NCBI GenBank assembly: GCA_021399445.1
Contig: JAJTUQ010000003.1
Location: forward strand, 1,736,001 to 1,800,000
Reading direction: 5' to 3'
DNA: 64,000 nt
Source of the DNA: Xylogone sp. PMI_703
Taxonomy: Eukaryota > Ascomycota > Leotiomycetes
Of the stretch, positions 12,025 to 23,625 are shown one piece after another. The position numbers were made by a program, and so were the translations under genes. The first letter of the stretch is position 1, and each line of letters opens with the position of its first letter. The notes beneath the pieces are model-generated. The model saw nothing but the letters and a program-made list of their open reading frames with translations, was not told where the DNA came from and did no database searches.

Positions 12025-12838
12025 CTATGTTTCCATCTCCTTGGACTCTGCTTTTGCATTCTTGGTGGCCGAGAGATGAGCTCGAGCCAACATACCGTAC
12101 GCTGGCACATACTGATCCATCCATGGTAATACTTCAGCCGCTCCAGGAGTATTTCTCCAATCACGCATCATTTCCATGGCAATACTCAAGGAATCGAGGA
12201 TATGAACTCCTGCTTCACGCATGCGGTTGTATGCGTGATCTGAAGTTTCTTTCTCTGCCGATGCTGACCCTTGCACATTGGCCCAAACGTCGTACCCCTC
12301 AGCTCGGAGCGATAATGCAAGAAATGTGGTGCCTACAAGTCCAATGATATCAGTTCCCAGTTTCAATATATATTGGAAGTTCAATATACTTACACACTTC
12401 TGTTAGAAGCGCGCCGATAATCACTTGCTTACGGCCAGTTGCCTTCAAGGCAGCACGGAATTCTGGATTATCAAACGCGTTCACTTCACCTACGCGGCGA
12501 ATAAAAGGGGCATCTGGATGCATTTCACGAAACTCCTTCATAATTGGGCCATTAGGACCTGTGTCATCGGTGGTGGTAAGAATAATGGGCAAGTTGAATA
12601 GGCTGGCGAGGGAAGCGTGGCAAAGTAGATTTGACTTTAACTTCTGCGGTAAGATGTCGCGCACTAGATTGAAGAGACCCTCTTGATAATCGACAGCAAT
12701 AACAACCTGTTAATTGATGGATTAGTCTAAACTCGATGAGAGCCCCATGTAGAGTGAACTGACAGCATTGTTAATATCAAGTCTGGTGTATGGAAAAGGA
12801 GGTGGTAGATTCGTAGTTGAACTGGTAGACTGAGCCAT
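12025..12838 (-). CDS. Isochorismatase-family hydrolase, YcaC-like
   Basis: Cytosolic cysteine hydrolase fold of 231 residues in three exons (12838-12764, 12706-12394, 12332-12025). The family acidic residue lies in VVIAVDYQEGLFN, the TGPNGP loop and NAFDNPEF block follow, and the putative nucleophile cysteine lies in GALLTEVCTTFLALSL; the second intron interrupts this cysteine codon and splicing restores it. YcaC relatives are widespread with poorly known substrates; true isochorismatase activity is not implied. The start follows a short run of introns upstream with none further in frame. The gene appears intact. Confidence 0.88.
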
Positions 12839-13988
12839 TGTGTAGGTTTGACAACAAAAAATCTGGATGCTATAATATTGAAAAGCTGCTGTTCCAATTT
12901 TATTTAAATAATACCAAATTGGCTGAGTTCCAGCATTTATATCTTGGTATGCTATCTAAGCACACTTTTGCTTGAAAAAGTAAAGATATTCGCCTTTGTT
13001 AGAAGATTTCAGCTACTGAATTTACAAAAAGAATAATGTAACAATATTCCATTGCCTTGATTCATTGAGAGTAGTTAGGACATCGCCAATTACCAATAAT
13101 GATTGAATATTCCATGTATCTCTGCTCGTGGCAACCGTTTGCCTCTTCCTGCTTGATGGCGGGCTTTGCCAAGACCCCGTACCGATAAGTACATGGGAAA
13201 GCGTCTCGTATACGGCCGTAGACTCTGACGGGAGCAACGGCTGTTCTCCACAAGCCCGGTATGCTCACGTAACACATTAGTACAGTATTTGCCCTCAATT
13301 ACAAATCTGTACTAGCTTGTATCATTATGATACTTTAAAACTTTATTACAGAAACCGAAGTCAGCGTCGCAGCAAGTAGTGCCGAAGACTAGGAAGGGAG
13401 TTGCGGCGCCAGTTCAGGGGTTGATGCAGGGCTTTCAAGCCTTTTCTCCAGCCATAAGCGTAAGGTTACTACCGATATCATTGCTACTGTCAGTAATTGG
13501 GTGGAATCCAAGTAAACTTATGTATTAGTTATGCACGACTGCTGAGTAAGATAGTAGGCCCTGTAGTCAGCTTTTTCCAACTCGGCACTTAGTGCCGCAC
13601 GATGAACCCCGGCTGTCCCACATCTACTTATTAACCAACATACCGGTCTGGGATAATAATTAAGGAGATGATTTAATATTACGGAGTGCGTAATGCATAC
13701 TTCATATGGTAAGTTCAACTTGGGAGGGCTTGCGTTAACCCGATTCATATCGAGCATCGGACGGCTCGCTACATCCGAGACTTTTACTGTAGTCGTCAGC
13801 TTGCTCCCTTTACAAGTCTGATAATTCATCAACTAGGGTTAGCTAGTTCACATTGACACCCGTAACTTTCACTTTGTAAGTGCTGCCCTGATGTGGTGTC
13901 GAATCAAATTAATTAATTCCTAAAGATCGAAATCATGTTAACCTTTACCTCCTAGAACACGACTCCTAACTTTTGTCTTTTTAACAAC
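12839..13988. other. Divergent intergenic region, YcaC-like gene to aquaporin
   Basis: 1.15 kb upstream of two divergent genes. A perfect 10-base palindrome tacggccgta lies at 13211-13220, and attacg..cgtaat near 13678. A stretch near 13351-13460 reads openly on the plus strand and is flanked by intron-like borders but has no recognisable domain. No gene is claimed. Confidence 0.45.
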
Positions 13989-14945
13989 ATGTATCCACGT
14001 AGACACACGATTGGGGTGGATCTTACTTCCCAACCATTTGCTGGTCGCCTGGGTGGAAATCAAGAGTTTGTCCTAGATCCAAGAAACGTCGACAATGAAT
14101 CGACACTGAAACGCGTCCCGGACGCCTCTCCATTTATTTCAATCTCTGATATCTTCAATTTAAAAGGATTCTTAGAACCAGATCTATGGAAAGCTGCTGC
14201 GACTGAAGGCCTTGGCACATTGCTCTTGGTCTGGATCACAGTATTCATCTCGGCGCACACTTCCCTTGGGCCGCCACCGCAACCGTCACCAACTTCAGGG
14301 ATCTATTCGACTCCTATCTTCCTGGGCCCTCTGATAGGAGGTGTAACCAATGTGATTCTCCTTACTCTCTTCATCTACTCCCTGGGGCCTGTTTCCGGTG
14401 CCCATTTAAACCCTCTGATTACGATGTCGACTTTTACAGCCCGTCTGACGACCTTTCCGAGAATGGTCCTCTACGTCGGTTTTCAGACTGCTGGTGGAGT
14501 GATAGCGGGACTCCTCCTTCGCTCGTCCTATGGGTCTCGTGATTTTTTTGCCGGAGGGTGTACGGTGGATACGAATCTTGTGTCAATAGGGGATATCTTT
14601 GCCCTTGAGTTCATGGCAGACTTCACGATGCTCTTCTTAGCTTTTGGAGTTGGTTTAGATCCTAGGCAGAAAGACACATTCGGTCCGGCACTGGGACCGA
14701 TTTTGGTTGGTATGGTGCTTGGAGTCTTGTCGTTTGGTACTTCAATCGTGAGAACTGGCTATAGTGGTGCTTCTATGAATCCTGCAAGGTGCATGGGTGC
14801 GTTTGTTGGCGGTGGATTTCCCACATTTGCCTGGGTCACATGGGTCGGTCCTATATGTGCGTCAGTCATACACGGTGTCATATATTGGGCATTACCACCC
14901 TGGACATACGTAAAATCCAATTCAGTGGAAAATGCACCTCATTGA
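13989..14945 (+). CDS. X-intrinsic protein (XIP) type aquaporin
   Basis: Membrane channel of the MIP family, 318 residues, single exon, unusual in this intron-rich window. The two pore half-helices are visible: SGAHLNPL (N141-P142-L143, NPL rather than NPA) and SGASMNPARC (N264-C268). The cysteine directly after the second motif (NPARC) is the signature of the X-intrinsic subfamily, which moves water, glycerol and other small neutral solutes. Hydrophobic helices include AAATEGLGTLLLVWITVFIS, LGPLIGGVTNVILLTLFIY and the VLYVGFQTAGGVIAGLLL segment. The N-terminal cytosolic tail is about 65 residues. Upstream sequence is more than 1 kb and shared with the YcaC-like gene. Transported substrate cannot be read directly. 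Confidence 0.93.
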   Translation: MYPRRHTIGVDLTSQPFAGRLGGNQEFVLDPRNVDNESTLKRVPDASPFISISDIFNLKGFLEPDLWKAAATEGLGTLLLVWITVFISAHTSLGPPPQPSPTSGIYSTPIFLGPLIGGVTNVILLTLFIYSLGPVSGAHLNPLITMSTFTARLTTFPRMVLYVGFQTAGGVIAGLLLRSSYGSRDFFAGGCTVDTNLVSIGDIFALEFMADFTMLFLAFGVGLDPRQKDTFGPALGPILVGMVLGVLSFGTSIVRTGYSGASMNPARCMGAFVGGGFPTFAWVTWVGPICASVIHGVIYWALPPWTYVKSNSVENAPH

Positions 14946-15214
14946 AGGTGTCTAGCTCGTATATGATGAGGATATCGTATAAGTGTGCGGTGCTTCGTCG
15001 ACAACGTTTCGAGAACTTGACCATTCTCATGTATGAATTTATAGGATGACACGAACTCGGTGTCTTAGAAATAATGACAGTATATAGAAACCTAGTCTCT
15101 TCATATTGGATATAGGACAACGCATAGGTGCCTCTCTCCTGTGTCCTTTGTACACAACGCAATCAGATGCGCTCTCATGAACTCAATGGCTAGTTAAGAG
15201 AAGTTTGTTATATT

Positions 15215-16965
15215 CTAGACTCGAGCTTTCCTGAGCGAATGCAGATGGAAGTTGCGTATTGTATTATGAATATCTTTAGATAATGCCAGTGTCTGCAGTT
15301 GCAGTGACTGTGGGACGAGACCTTGACGTATGGTCCACGTATTTTCCAGATCGCTACGGAAGCGTTGGACTTGCGACATGTTTGTGAGTTTCCACCTCCT
15401 TTGCAAGTCGGCTCTTATGACTTGTCTGTCCTCTGGCCGTGACATGAAGAATCCTAGCGTATAAGCAGGCCAGTTGCCAATGAACGATCTCGCCCATCCA
15501 TCGTCGCTCTCGTATTTTCTAAGGATTTCTATTGCTGCCTTGACCCGTGAATCGCCACTCTTGAACTCTAACGGAGGTCCTGGCTCTTTAAGTGGCATCT
15601 GATCCAATAGTAATGAAACGATGATAACGTAGAGTGAGCTTGCATCCCAGCAGTACTCTTCCTGTATATTCGACTGCTTCTCGTTCACTTCCCAAGTAGA
15701 TTGGAGACCCCGGCCGCACAGAAAAGCCTTTTCCCACGTGGTGACATCGGCCTTCATGTTCTCAATGGTTATTACGTCAAATATGGAACACATTCGGCAT
15801 TGCTGACGAAGAAGGATAGTGAGCCGAAGTAGCGATATAGGAACCCCAAGCACGGGGCTATTATAGCTCATCAATGACCCAGGCACCGACGACGATTGAC
15901 CCAGTCGGATTTCTGCTCGACTCCAAAAGTCAAGATCAAACACGTAATCTGGCTCAGATAAATCTGACCATAACCCGGTCGTCATATGGAACATATGATA
16001 TAAAATGCTCTCTATGACCAATATATCGGTAGGCCTGGTAGGCTTATCGAGGTCTGTTGATTGTTCTAAGAGTCGCAACTCCACGATGCTTCTTGCTGCA
16101 TCAAGATGACGAGATATATCGGAATAGGTACCCCACCCCATGCACTAGAACACGAATTAATGGATACTTCATACAAGTAGGTGGCATGTATTGTGAGATT
16201 ATATGCTGTAAATATGGAAATGAGAATGCTTACCCCATGAATGTATAACAGCATGATTGACATTAACAACCCATCATGATCCTGGGGTTGCAGAGAAGTA
16301 GTGAGAATCCTTGACAGCTTTGTGATAGCGGTTGAGTAATATGTTAGGGCAATTTCCTATATGGGTACACATGCTTTGATAGATTGGAGATGTGAGGCTG
16401 CGCAGGCAATCACAGCGTAATACAACGATTCGTGAGGCAGCATGAAAGTCAGAATCTTGCCGAGCCATCCATAGTAGAAGTCAGGATGACATCCGGGGAG
16501 GATTAAAAGGCTATAATAATTATCAAAAAAGTGTCGTGAGAAATCATGCTCCAAGTCGCGAGTCATGACCTCATGCGCCATTCCTGTCTCCAAAGACCGA
16601 AGGACGAGGCTCTGGGCCGAGTTGGTAAATGCATTGACTTCAACGGCATGTTCTGGGACAACCATGACTCTGTCATCATGTGGTTCTGTTCGCTCACATC
16701 GGAATTTGTGCCTCGATTGCTGGTGTCTTGATTGGCAGTGAGATGCGAAGCGACGATCAACTCCGCAGAAGTCGGCCATTTACATTCCCGATTGCTGGTC
16801 TGGCAACCTCGGCACACAGGGAGCTTCTCATCGCATTTTCTTCGCCTTTGACGGCCTGGCTGATAGTTAGCAGAGGGTTCAAGAGTCTATGTGAATTCCA
16901 AAGGCAGGTCTACATGTCAAGCACCCAGTCTTGGTCCGCAGTCTTGGTGATGGACGACTACTCAT
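15215..16965 (-). pseudogene. Zn2Cys6 transcription factor with in-frame TAG (probable pseudogene)
   Basis: Four exons can be drawn: 16965-16914, 16855-16698, 16611-16234, 16144-15215 (505 codons). The zinc cluster has cysteines at about 15, 18, 25, 32, 35 and 42 (TGCLTCRQRRRKC then CRGC), with intron 1 splitting the second cysteine codon. Fungal-specific domain blocks follow: LVLRSLETG, HDFSRHFFDNYYSL, YYAVIACAASHL, LLMSIMLLYIHGCMGWGTYSD, HLDAARSIVELRL. At 16359-16357 a TAG interrupts the same frame, immediately before EIALTYYSTAIT, a stretch that fits the family. A CAG-to-TAG change would explain it. An alternative is a 51-base in-frame intron (GTACCC...CACAAAG, containing CTAAC) that would remove both the stop and the conserved segment. 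The 86-base intron 2 is also by frame logic only. Next to the broken MFS and OYE genes, loss of function is the better reading. Confidence 0.7.
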
Positions 16966-17877
16966 AGCGACAAGATGAAGAGACGATCACAACTTTGAGC
17001 GTCGTGTCAGCGACTGGCTTCTGAGCGAACCTAATGGCAAAACCATAAAATATTAACACTACTTGTTGATAATCGCGAGTCTTCGCGCGTAGATGTGTTG
17101 GTTTTGGTGGTGGGAATCGGAGGAAGTTAGCTATAGGTCCCACCTAGCACCAATTACTCAATGGTGTTGTTGTTGTATTGATGCCTGAGATCTGAGGTAT
17201 TCAGATAATCCTACGGACCTACACCTTTTGCTACGGATTCTAGTTATAGGCAATAGCTAATGGTTATAACTTTGAAGATCTATAAAATCAAGCATGTTTT
17301 CCCACTGTAAGTTGTTGAGTTAGTTAAGTCAATTCAAACTGCTAACTTACGAGCCTTAAAATCGGTGGTAATAACCTGTGCTAACAAGTACCTCTATATT
17401 AATAATACCCGTATTTTGTGTTACGGCCAGATTTCCTCCCTTAGAAAGGTTATTTCTCATATATTATAATTGAGAAGTGGAGCCTTCTAGAGCCTCTTCG
17501 TATTTATCAGGAGTTTGTCGCACTAGAGACAGGCTGTTTTCAAACCTAATCCCGCAGCTTAAGTAGGTAACCATTGTGGAGGTTCAAATTCATATCTCTG
17601 TAGGTGTTGTAAGTCTGTTGGTCAACCGAGAAGCTTGCGTCACACTCATCCTCTTAACTTTATACTGCAATAGAATACAAAATATTAAAATTCCAAGGCA
17701 TTTATCTATTGTGCTAATAACGAGGTTATCATTTGTTCATTAGTGATGGAGTTTGAATTGCTATTTTGAACAATATAGCTCTACAGGCTAGTGCGCCTTT
17801 TGTAAATAATATTATCCTCATAAAACAGTACTACCTTTTCTAGTCAGTAAGGCCATCATACATCCTCATTGTGAGAA
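16966..17877. other. Intergenic, AT-rich
   Basis: 912 bases upstream of the regulator and downstream of the MFS gene. Low-complexity AT-rich sequence; no gene or clear repeat. Confidence 0.5.
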
Positions 17878-19855
17878 TTATTCAGTTTCAAATTTGGCTC
17901 TGTCGCTAGCAACGAGCCTCTGATATCTGTCAGTGCTCTGGACGCGGAGTACTTTCCCGTATTTGATCATGACGAGGAACACAGACGAAGCGGCCATGCC
18001 AATAAAGGCAGCCGAGATGAAACAATTCTGATAGCCCAGGCTGGTGAGCCATGGAGTGACTCTGATTACTAAACATTCTGTCAGTAATCTTCAAAATCAA
18101 ATCGGAAAGGGTAAATACGTACCCATAGCTCACCGCGAATGACATTGTGTTTCGGACTATAATTACAATTACCAGGGCATCGGAGCTAATATCGTGATAA
18201 CTACTGATCAAGTAGTTTACGCTGAGAGTAACACCCATAGTCATGGTAAACGCAAGGCAGCCCAAAGCAAAAGCGAGGCCAAACCAGTGGATCCCGTGTT
18301 GAGCACCGATGCCCCAAAGAATTAGAGCGCTGGGAACGACTATAGCACATGAGGCGAAAGGCCAGAGTCGATGCTCCGCCTCCATAACACCATTGTTCCG
18401 ACGAGCAAGCCTGAGAGTTAGCCAGTCGCTGAAGCGGCCGGAAGTCAGCCCGCCAACGAGAACACCGACGCAGCAAGACACATAGCTAAGGCCAACCATG
18501 GATGACGAAAATCTGTAGGGCTCTCCGGATAAAATGATGGAGGTGGTAGCGTTGACTGCGTTAAACCAGATGAGATAGCTGCCGTAGGAGAAGTCCGCAT
18601 AGAGAATGATAGGCCACAAAAACAGCTTTATAATTTTAAGTACCCGCTGAGGAATGTTCTCACGTGGGAATGAATGCCAGATCGATAATTTCTGGAGAAA
18701 AGCCTTCGGTGCGGCGTACATATGTCCGTTTTCAATATGTTCTGAACTCGCGGCAGCCGAGGAATCATTCTTACCTGTTGAAAAGGCATTCTTGCTCCCG
18801 TCAGTAGAAGTTTCTATGCTTGACAAGATGTTTTCTGGTTCGGGTTGACGAAGTACTCGATGGTAAGTAGTCTCTTCCATAAAGAAGAAGAGGAAAAGAA
18901 AGATTGCAGGCCAGGAAGATTGCAGGCCAGTAAAATACCCATCTCCAACCCTGGTATTCCGCAATAAAACCACATATGATAGGTGCGAAATAGTTGCTTC
19001 CAGCCAGCATAAAGGCATAAGTCGCCATGTATGTCCCACGCTCATGAGTGAAGTACTAAAATAAATACATATCAGCATGAGGGAATTGAGAGGTCGTTTT
19101 GGAAATGAACTCTTACAAGTTCGGTGACAGATATCTCAGGGAGGGCTTCGATCGGTGAGACAAAGAATCCTTGCACAATGGACTTTGCAATCCACTCGCC
19201 GTTGCTCTTCACATACGCACTACATGACACGAAAGTCAGTTGTTTACCGCAACACGACATACGTTTCTTGGATAGAGATTAGAGTGGTGGTGGGTAGATT
19301 ATACCTCCAAACACTTGTCCCCTAGGATTCCCAGTAATTAGATATTGTCTCTACACCTGATGGTTCTGAAATGTACTCACGATTGCCCCAAGTACAGAAA
19401 TGAGATATACCACGCGTTTGCCATATTTCAATGACACTGGTGTCCAAAAGAGTAAGCTCCATCCAAGGAAGAGGTACATATACCCGGTCCCCTCATTGAG
19501 AGCAGCGACTGACACCCCAGATTCTTGAGAGAGCTTCACAAGCACAGAGTAAACCACAGAAACTGCTATACCCGAAAACCAGGTATATCTTGAACCATTT
19601 GTTTATTATTATTTAGGTTCTTCTCGCCTAACTAGTAGTTGGAACTACTTACAGGTTCGCACAAATTAACGCAAGAAGTTTCCGCCGTGGACTCCAATTA
19701 AGGGGATCATTAGGATCGCTGGAAGGCGTCGGGTCCAAAATTATGTCTCCATTGCCACTCAAATGGCGGGCATGTATGTTGGAGTTCAGGTCGACCAGGT
19801 GAACAGTGCCCGGTACGAATTGAGCATGAGGCGTGTTCGTCGGAGTGTTGGACAT
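17878..19855 (-). pseudogene. MFS transporter disrupted by a 16-base tandem duplication
   Basis: Six exons: 19855-19653, 19588-19381, 19321-19305 (17 bases), 19219-19117, 19055-18123, 18061-17878. Family landmarks are [73 protein letters not shown] and HERGTYM, and near the end VTPWLTSLGYQNCF and KYGKVLR, typical of the DHA1-like fungal MFS group with 12 membrane helices. Within exon 5 a 15-base string is repeated with period 16 (18900-18930), which shifts the frame in the middle of a helix just after GWRWVFYWPAIF; removing one copy restores 544 codons. Everything else is in frame, so the lesion is recent or an assembly error. As written it would produce a truncated transporter of about half length. 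Confidence 0.85.
18900..18930. repeat. 16-base period tandem duplication
   Basis: aagattgcaggccag occurs at 18900-18914 and again at 18916-18930, separated by one g. It lies inside the coding exon of the MFS gene and is the sole cause of its frameshift. Confidence 0.95.
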
Positions 19856-20250
19856 GGTCGTGTTGCGTGAAGTGGTCAATAGCTTGCAACAAACGAGTGC
19901 ATGATCGAAGGTAGACCAGGAGCTCTAGCCATGGGCTGATGAGAGGTTGATATAACGATCTCGAATAATTCTGCATGGGAGGGCACACCTTGGTATCGAG
20001 GGACCCTGCTCTTGACGAGGCATTGATGTTGGATTTGATTGTCAAAACTTGGGTCGAAACTCCAGTGTTATCAGATCTCCATCTTCTAGGAATAATGTAA
20101 TGATGGTGGCAGCAGTTGCCCAATAGGTACTATTTGCGCATCGTTGGTTCATCAGTTGACGCATGGTTCTTCGGGAGGAATTCCCCTGGCCTGCATTGTC
20201 GGATCTATGCTGCGTTAGGGAGGCGGGAGTGTAGACCAATAACGTCTAAT

Positions 20251-20264
20251 TGCGGGGCCCCGCA
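20251..20264. promoter_or_regulatory. Perfect 14-base palindrome, possible regulator site
   Basis: tgcggggccccgca is perfectly self-complementary and lies about 400 bases upstream of the MFS start. It could bind a dimeric zinc-cluster protein; this is inference. Confidence 0.35.
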
Positions 20265-20375
20265 CTTCTCATCCCCCATACCCCGTCGTTATTACCGGTC
20301 CTGCTCACTTTTTATTGATGCTTCGGTCTGTTCTGGGGTGAAAGGGTGCTTCAATTGGGTAACTTGGATATAGCT

Positions 20376-20387
20376 TCCGGGCCCGGA
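20376..20387. promoter_or_regulatory. Perfect 12-base palindrome with CCG/CGG half-sites
   Basis: tccgggcccgga contains inverted CCG and CGG triplets, the half-sites recognised by Zn2Cys6 dimers, and lies 112 bases downstream of the start of the other palindrome. Confidence 0.35.
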
Positions 20388-20597
20388 GTTCGCGGCAGGC
20401 CATCGCACCATACGGGCATACGGAAAAGACGCAGCAATAGCACTTTTTGAGCTGATAACAAGTCGTGGATGCACGAAGTTCCTCAATATCAACCAAAATG
20501 GTATATTGCAAACATACAGATTTACATGCACTTTTGCCGCGACACGAGTAGCACGTACTGGGGAGAAAGCTTCTTACTAATTCAACAAAATCATGAT

Positions 20598-21839
<1,242 letters not shown>

Positions 21840-22088
21840 TCAAAGCCCGAAGCTCATTGAATACCTGAATATCCTGATTAAGATAACGGCTTGGTATTTT
21901 ATAACCCGAGCCTCTTGCATCATGATATTTGTAATCTAAAGATTAATAATGCGAAGATACCCTATATCTCCTAAGAGCAGACATAGGATTCGCAATCTCA
22001 GACTGAAAGATAAGGGCCGGTTTGCCATTCTATGAAAGATCTGGAATTATTGACTCGAGTTATAAATCCACACCCACGCAACAAACAT

Positions 22089-23089
22089 GATGTTACTTGT
22101 GCGCCAGTCCCATGGAGAACTTAGGCCCTCTGGGTAGAAAGCTCTCTGTTGCTATAATGCAGTGGGATGGGGTGGTTATGCCCCACCCCCCCAGTCCTCC
22201 GAGCCTTAGAGCATACCAGACAGACTCTTGAGAAAGCTGGACACGAAGGTGACTCGCCTTCCAAAGGACTCTTCATGCTAAAATGCGCACTAACCTGCAT
22301 CGCAGTTATATCCTTCGTCCCACCTTTTAACTATCGGGATGTTTCACAGACAACGGTAGGCATTTTTTGCTAATACGACAATTGCGTCGTTAACATTTTA
22401 GTTCGGTATATACTATCCTTCAGGCGTTCGTCAGATATTGAAAACACTCGAAACGTCTGGAGAGCCCCCTATACCCGTCTTTTCGGAGCTGCAGATAGTC
22501 TATGCACCCAAGGAGCTTTCAGCGGCAGAAGCTCTACAGGTGAATTCCACTTAACGGTCCGCAGAGAAGATCATTCTAACTGACTTATGACAGTTAAACG
22601 TTAAAATGAGGATTTTTAAAGAACAATTTTTAGCAGCGTGGAACGAATCATCTCAGAGAACACAAACAGGGCGTCCTATTGATGCGTTGGTTTGTCCTTC
22701 GGCACCCACGATTGGCCTCCCTCACGACTTCAACATCTACTGGGGATATACTTCGCTTTTCAACATCTTTGATTATCCTTCTATCATTCTACCCATACCA
22801 AACTGCCGTGTCAGTGCCGAGCAAGATCCTATGGATTCTAATTACCGACCATTGAGCACCAATCCATACGACATAAGTAACCATCATATGTGTAAGTCAA
22901 GTTAGCTTCCCGTTACAATAAAAACATTATTCATGAACATCACAAAATAGATGACCCGCGCCTTTTTTTAAATCACCCTCGACTATTCAAATCGTTGGGC
23001 GTCCCTTTGAAAACGAAGAGCTCATTCAAGTGGCCACGGAAGTGGATGAGTTATTTAACATTATTTCTCCGCCATCGGAGGACCAATAA
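22089..23089 (+). pseudogene. Amidase remnant, C-terminal half only, with frameshifts
   Basis: Fragments of an amidase-signature (acetamidase-like) protein. In order: CAPVPWR (22101), LGRKLSVAIMQWDGVVMPHPPV, RALEHTRQTLEKAGHE, ILKTLETSGEPPIPVF, then the good exon 22606-22905 with LVCPSAPTIGLPHDF and YTSLFNIFDYPSIILP, and finally TIQIVGRPFENEELIQVATEVDELF ending with TAA at 23087. The catalytic Ser-Ser-Lys half is absent upstream. Breaks: a shift between PWR and LGRK, a run of seven C at 22186-22192 where six would keep frame, and a shift at the T-run near 22963. Some junctions still look like normal introns (for example 22537-22590). It cannot make a working enzyme. Reading-frame assignment between blocks is by family resemblance. 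Confidence 0.8.
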
Positions 23090-23625
23090 TTCCTTCGGAT
23101 ACCAAGAATAATCTACTATGTAGATTCATTGGAATGAAGTTTTAAAGACCAGTCAATTGATTTATCATAGAGAAGTTCAAATTGACCAATAAAATAAAAA
23201 CTTCAGTATTGAGATAGAAACGGAGAAGCCTTACCGCGCTACTGTTTACAGATGTAGGTAGCAAGTATAAAAGCATGTTAGAATATAGTCATCACATTAA
23301 CAAGACGATATGAGCCACTATGTAATGGTTTCCTAAAATGCTCACCTAAAGCGCCAACACCAAGAACGGGCCGTCCCCCATAAATGTGGAGAAAGAAGAA
23401 GAGTGTGTATTGTTAGAATTTCTTTTCAATATCATGAGCTTCAATGAGGTTATCTAATTAGTAGAATGCTGCAATTGAAGTACATGCCACGAACCCACAA
23501 GCCACGCCCAGCTAATATTAGAGGGTATGAAAATATTTCATTTCATCTCTAATATTTCTCATTTTGGAAAGAATTTCTCAACGACATAGTGTACTGTACA
23601 ATAAGGCGTCCTTATCCTAGCTACC
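23090..23625. other. Intergenic, no gene seen
   Basis: Between the convergent ends of the amidase remnant and the M20 gene; AT-rich, no structure noticed. Confidence 0.5.

Larger units (their letters stand above)
19856..20597. other. Intergenic region upstream of MFS gene with GC palindromes
   Basis: 742 bases between the MFS start and the end of the OYE gene. No gene is supported. Two perfect GC-rich palindromes listed separately are its notable content. Confidence 0.5.

Noticed and set aside
13351..13530. Open frame with intron-like borders on the plus strand
   Set aside because: No start codon, no recognisable domain, no further exons found.
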